Origin: an uncultured Oscillospiraceae bacterium
GTDB lineage: Bacteria > Bacillota > Clostridia > Oscillospirales > Oscillospiraceae
NCBI GenBank assembly: GCA_934561725.1
Contig: CAKTGW010000053.1
Span: 1 to 7,067, forward strand
Reading direction: 5' to 3'
Length of the DNA stretch: 7,067 bases
Numbering within the stretch: position 1 is the first letter of the stretch; each line of letters opens with the position of its first letter. A model generated the notes under the pieces. That model made no database searches, was not told the origin of the DNA, and saw nothing but the letters and a program-made list of their open reading frames with translations. The position numbers and the translations under genes were made by a program. Shown one piece after another: positions 5,767 through 7,067 of the stretch.

Positions 5767-6545
5767 CTCTCAAACTGCTGAAATATGATTTTCGCTGCAT
5801 GTTCAAGCAATTTGCCATTGTCTGGCCAACCGCGCTGGTCATTGCTCTGATCTCCGGTCTGGTCCAGTCCGGCCCCGGCGGCCTTAACTTCAGCGGCCCA
5901 ACCTCTACGATCATAATGCTGCTGTTTGTTGGCGTCATGATTGCCATGTCGGTCATCTCTATTGTCTTTGTCCTCACCCGCTTCAACTCCGGTCTGCTGC
6001 GGGATGAAGGCTATCTGATGTTCACTCTGCCAGTCACACCGGTACAGCTCATTTTTTCCAAGCTGCTCACCGCTCTTGTTGTCGCATGCATCAGCGGCAT
6101 CATCGGCCTGCTTCTGCTTGGCCTCAATTACATCAGTATTCCCACACTTTTCGGGGACATCTGGGACTTTATCGTGCGCGTCAACGATGTTGAGCCCCGC
6201 TGGTGGATTGCCGGACTCGAACTGGTCATCGCCGTGCTCGCCACTATAGCCGGCCAGATCCTGGAGATCTACCTCTGCATCGCCATTGGTCATCTGTTCC
6301 AGCGGCACCGCACTGCCGCAGCCATCGTAGCCTATGTGCTTTTGTCCAGCGTAAAGTCGCAGCTTCTAAATGCACTTGGCCGGCTGTTCGGTAACACAGG
6401 CCTCCTGAGCTGGATCTACAATTCCAGCGCCTTTGCCTCATCTGCTTACGCGCTGCTGTTCTATATCGGTATCATGCTGGTGTCCTGCGTGATCTATTTT
6501 GCCGGTACAGCTTATATTCTCTCCCGCAAGCTGAATCTGGAATGA
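5763..6545 (+). CDS. ABC-2-type transporter permease
   Basis: A 260-residue integral membrane protein with about six hydrophobic segments (roughly residues 17-36, 48-72, 98-124, 148-174, 182-202 and 226-252) and little soluble domain, so one protein probably dimerises in the membrane with the upstream ATPase. The block RDEGYLMFTLPVTPVQLIFSK at about 80-100 is typical of ABC-2 permeases paired with YtrB-like ATPases (a cytoplasmic loop ending in TLP.....SK). There is no signal peptide. ATG 5763 is preferred because it forms an ATGA overlap with the ATPase stop and lies nine bases after AAGGAGG (5747-5753); an ATG at 5757 is only three bases from that site. It is the last gene of the operon, ending just before the two-way terminator. 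What is moved cannot be told from sequence. Confidence 0.92.
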   Translation: MTLKLLKYDFRCMFKQFAIVWPTALVIALISGLVQSGPGGLNFSGPTSTIIMLLFVGVMIAMSVISIVFVLTRFNSGLLRDEGYLMFTLPVTPVQLIFSKLLTALVVACISGIIGLLLLGLNYISIPTLFGDIWDFIVRVNDVEPRWWIAGLELVIAVLATIAGQILEIYLCIAIGHLFQRHRTAAAIVAYVLLSSVKSQLLNALGRLFGNTGLLSWIYNSSAFASSAYALLFYIGIMLVSCVIYFAGTAYILSRKLNLE

Positions 6546-6558
6546 TCCCCACCGAAAA

Positions 6559-6591
6559 ACGCCGCCCTCTGCACTGCGCAGAGGACGGCGT
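6559..6591. terminator. Two-way terminator between permease and ProX-type gene
   Basis: CCTCTGC (6566-6572) pairs with GCAGAGG (6578-6584) around a five-base loop; after one C/A mismatch the stem continues as ACGCCG (6559-6564) with CGGCGT (6586-6591), 13 pairs in all. On the minus strand the stem is followed at once by five T (plus 6555-6559), a strong terminator for the ProX-type gene. On the plus strand the T-run (6599-6603) comes eight or so bases later, so termination of the transporter operon is weaker but likely. Confidence 0.85.
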
Positions 6592-6630
6592 CCCTGTATT
6601 TTTACGTCAGCACTGTTCTTACACCGCGTA

Positions 6631-7067
6631 TCAAATCTCCACGATATTCACCGGATTCCCATGCTTTCGGATCAACTCAACCAGATTCTCCGTGTTCATC
6701 CACACAGTTGCCGTATTATCATTGGGGTGCACACCGATCTTGTTTCCAATAAACGCCGCATCCAGATAAAAATGCACTCTGCATTCCGTATCATTTAAAA
6801 TTCCCAGCGGCGTAACTGCCCCCGGCGTTAGGCCCATAATATTCATCAGTTCTTCCGCAGATGCAAAAGACAGAGCACGCAGTCCCTGGCGGCGTCGGAA
6901 CTCCTTCAGATCCACACGTTTATCGCCTTTTACCGTAATCAAATAATAATTGTGCTTCTTGTCATCACGAAGAAACAAATTTTTCCCATCCCATTCCGGA
7001 TAAGGCAGCTCAAGCGACCTCAATTCCTCCATATTGAACACTTCTGGATGCTCTGTTATTTCATGCC
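6631..7067 (-). CDS. ProX/YbaK-family prolyl-tRNA deacylase, 5' end cut off by the window
   Basis: A stand-alone editing-domain protein of the YbaK/ProX family that would hydrolyse mischarged Ala- or Cys-tRNA(Pro) in the cytoplasm. The reading frame stays open to position 7067, so the true start lies outside; in-frame GTG 7041 and ATG 7032 are internal. The extra N-terminal residues read HEITEHPEVFNMEEL, the expected family beginning (..EHP.VFT.EE). Other marks are KNLFLRDDKKHNYYLITVKGDKRVDLK, which contains the conserved family lysine of the KGDKRVDLK block, a LGLTPGAVTPLGILND-like block (NIMGLTPGAVTPLGILND) typical of ProXp/PrdX, and a C-terminal GVHPNDNTATVWM strand pair. The visible part is 145 residues; the full family length is about 160-170, so some 15-20 residues are missing. 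Family name PrdX or ProXp-ala; which mischarged tRNA it edits is not decided. It converges on the transporter operon with a shared terminator. Confidence 0.92.
   Translation of the reverse strand, partial: HEITEHPEVFNMEELRSLELPYPEWDGKNLFLRDDKKHNYYLITVKGDKRVDLKEFRRRQGLRALSFASAEELMNIMGLTPGAVTPLGILNDTECRVHFYLDAAFIGNKIGVHPNDNTATVWMNTENLVELIRKHGNPVNIVEI

Noticed and set aside
4966..6308. Two long minus-strand frames opposite the ATPase and permease genes
   Set aside because: Both are shadows of clearly coding plus-strand genes with Walker motifs or membrane segments.

Overview
The window looks like ordinary chromosomal core sequence from a Firmicute of class Clostridia, most likely a gut Oscillospiraceae/Ruminococcaceae-type organism. 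This is inferred from moderately high GC, strong AGGAGG ribosome binding sites, a YerC/YecD-type TrpR-like protein, a Clostridia-style divergent PurA, a short YtrA-type GntR regulator with its ABC transporter, and a stand-alone ProX/YbaK editing protein. There are ten protein genes. Two run off the window: a methyltransferase at the left edge and the ProX-type deacylase at the right edge. I found no RNA genes, mobile elements, CRISPR arrays or long repeats.

Layout from left to right. Positions 1-1048, minus strand: a two-gene unit of yerC followed by a class I SAM methyltransferase, joined by an ATGA stop/start overlap. A 187-base divergent spacer (1049-1235) carries a -10 region for purA and a plausible promoter for yerC. 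Positions 1236-3971, plus strand: purA (adenylosuccinate synthase), then a short NfeD-like membrane protein and an SPFH/stomatin-like protein, a standard pair. A 17-bp perfect-stem hairpin at 3979-4020 ends both this unit and the convergent shikimate-kinase-like gene (4018-4521, minus). A second divergent spacer (4522-4663) holds a good promoter in each direction and an 11-bp inverted repeat that looks like the operator of the next gene. Positions 4664-6545, plus strand: a GntR/YtrA-type repressor, an ABC ATPase and an ABC-2-type permease, each joined to the next by an ATGA overlap, probably a self-regulated transporter operon. A second two-way hairpin (6559-6591) separates this operon from the convergent ProX/YbaK-type gene (6631-7067, minus, start beyond the window).

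Most of the window is housekeeping or common accessory function, and I do not see a clear undescribed system. The points most worth checking are two enzymes with altered substrate-site residues. The shikimate-kinase-like protein lacks the FR..E arginine and the third glycine of the GGG motif, so its substrate may not be shikimate. The PurA has changed IMP-site motifs. The GntR operator and the degenerate ABC signature are further points of interest.
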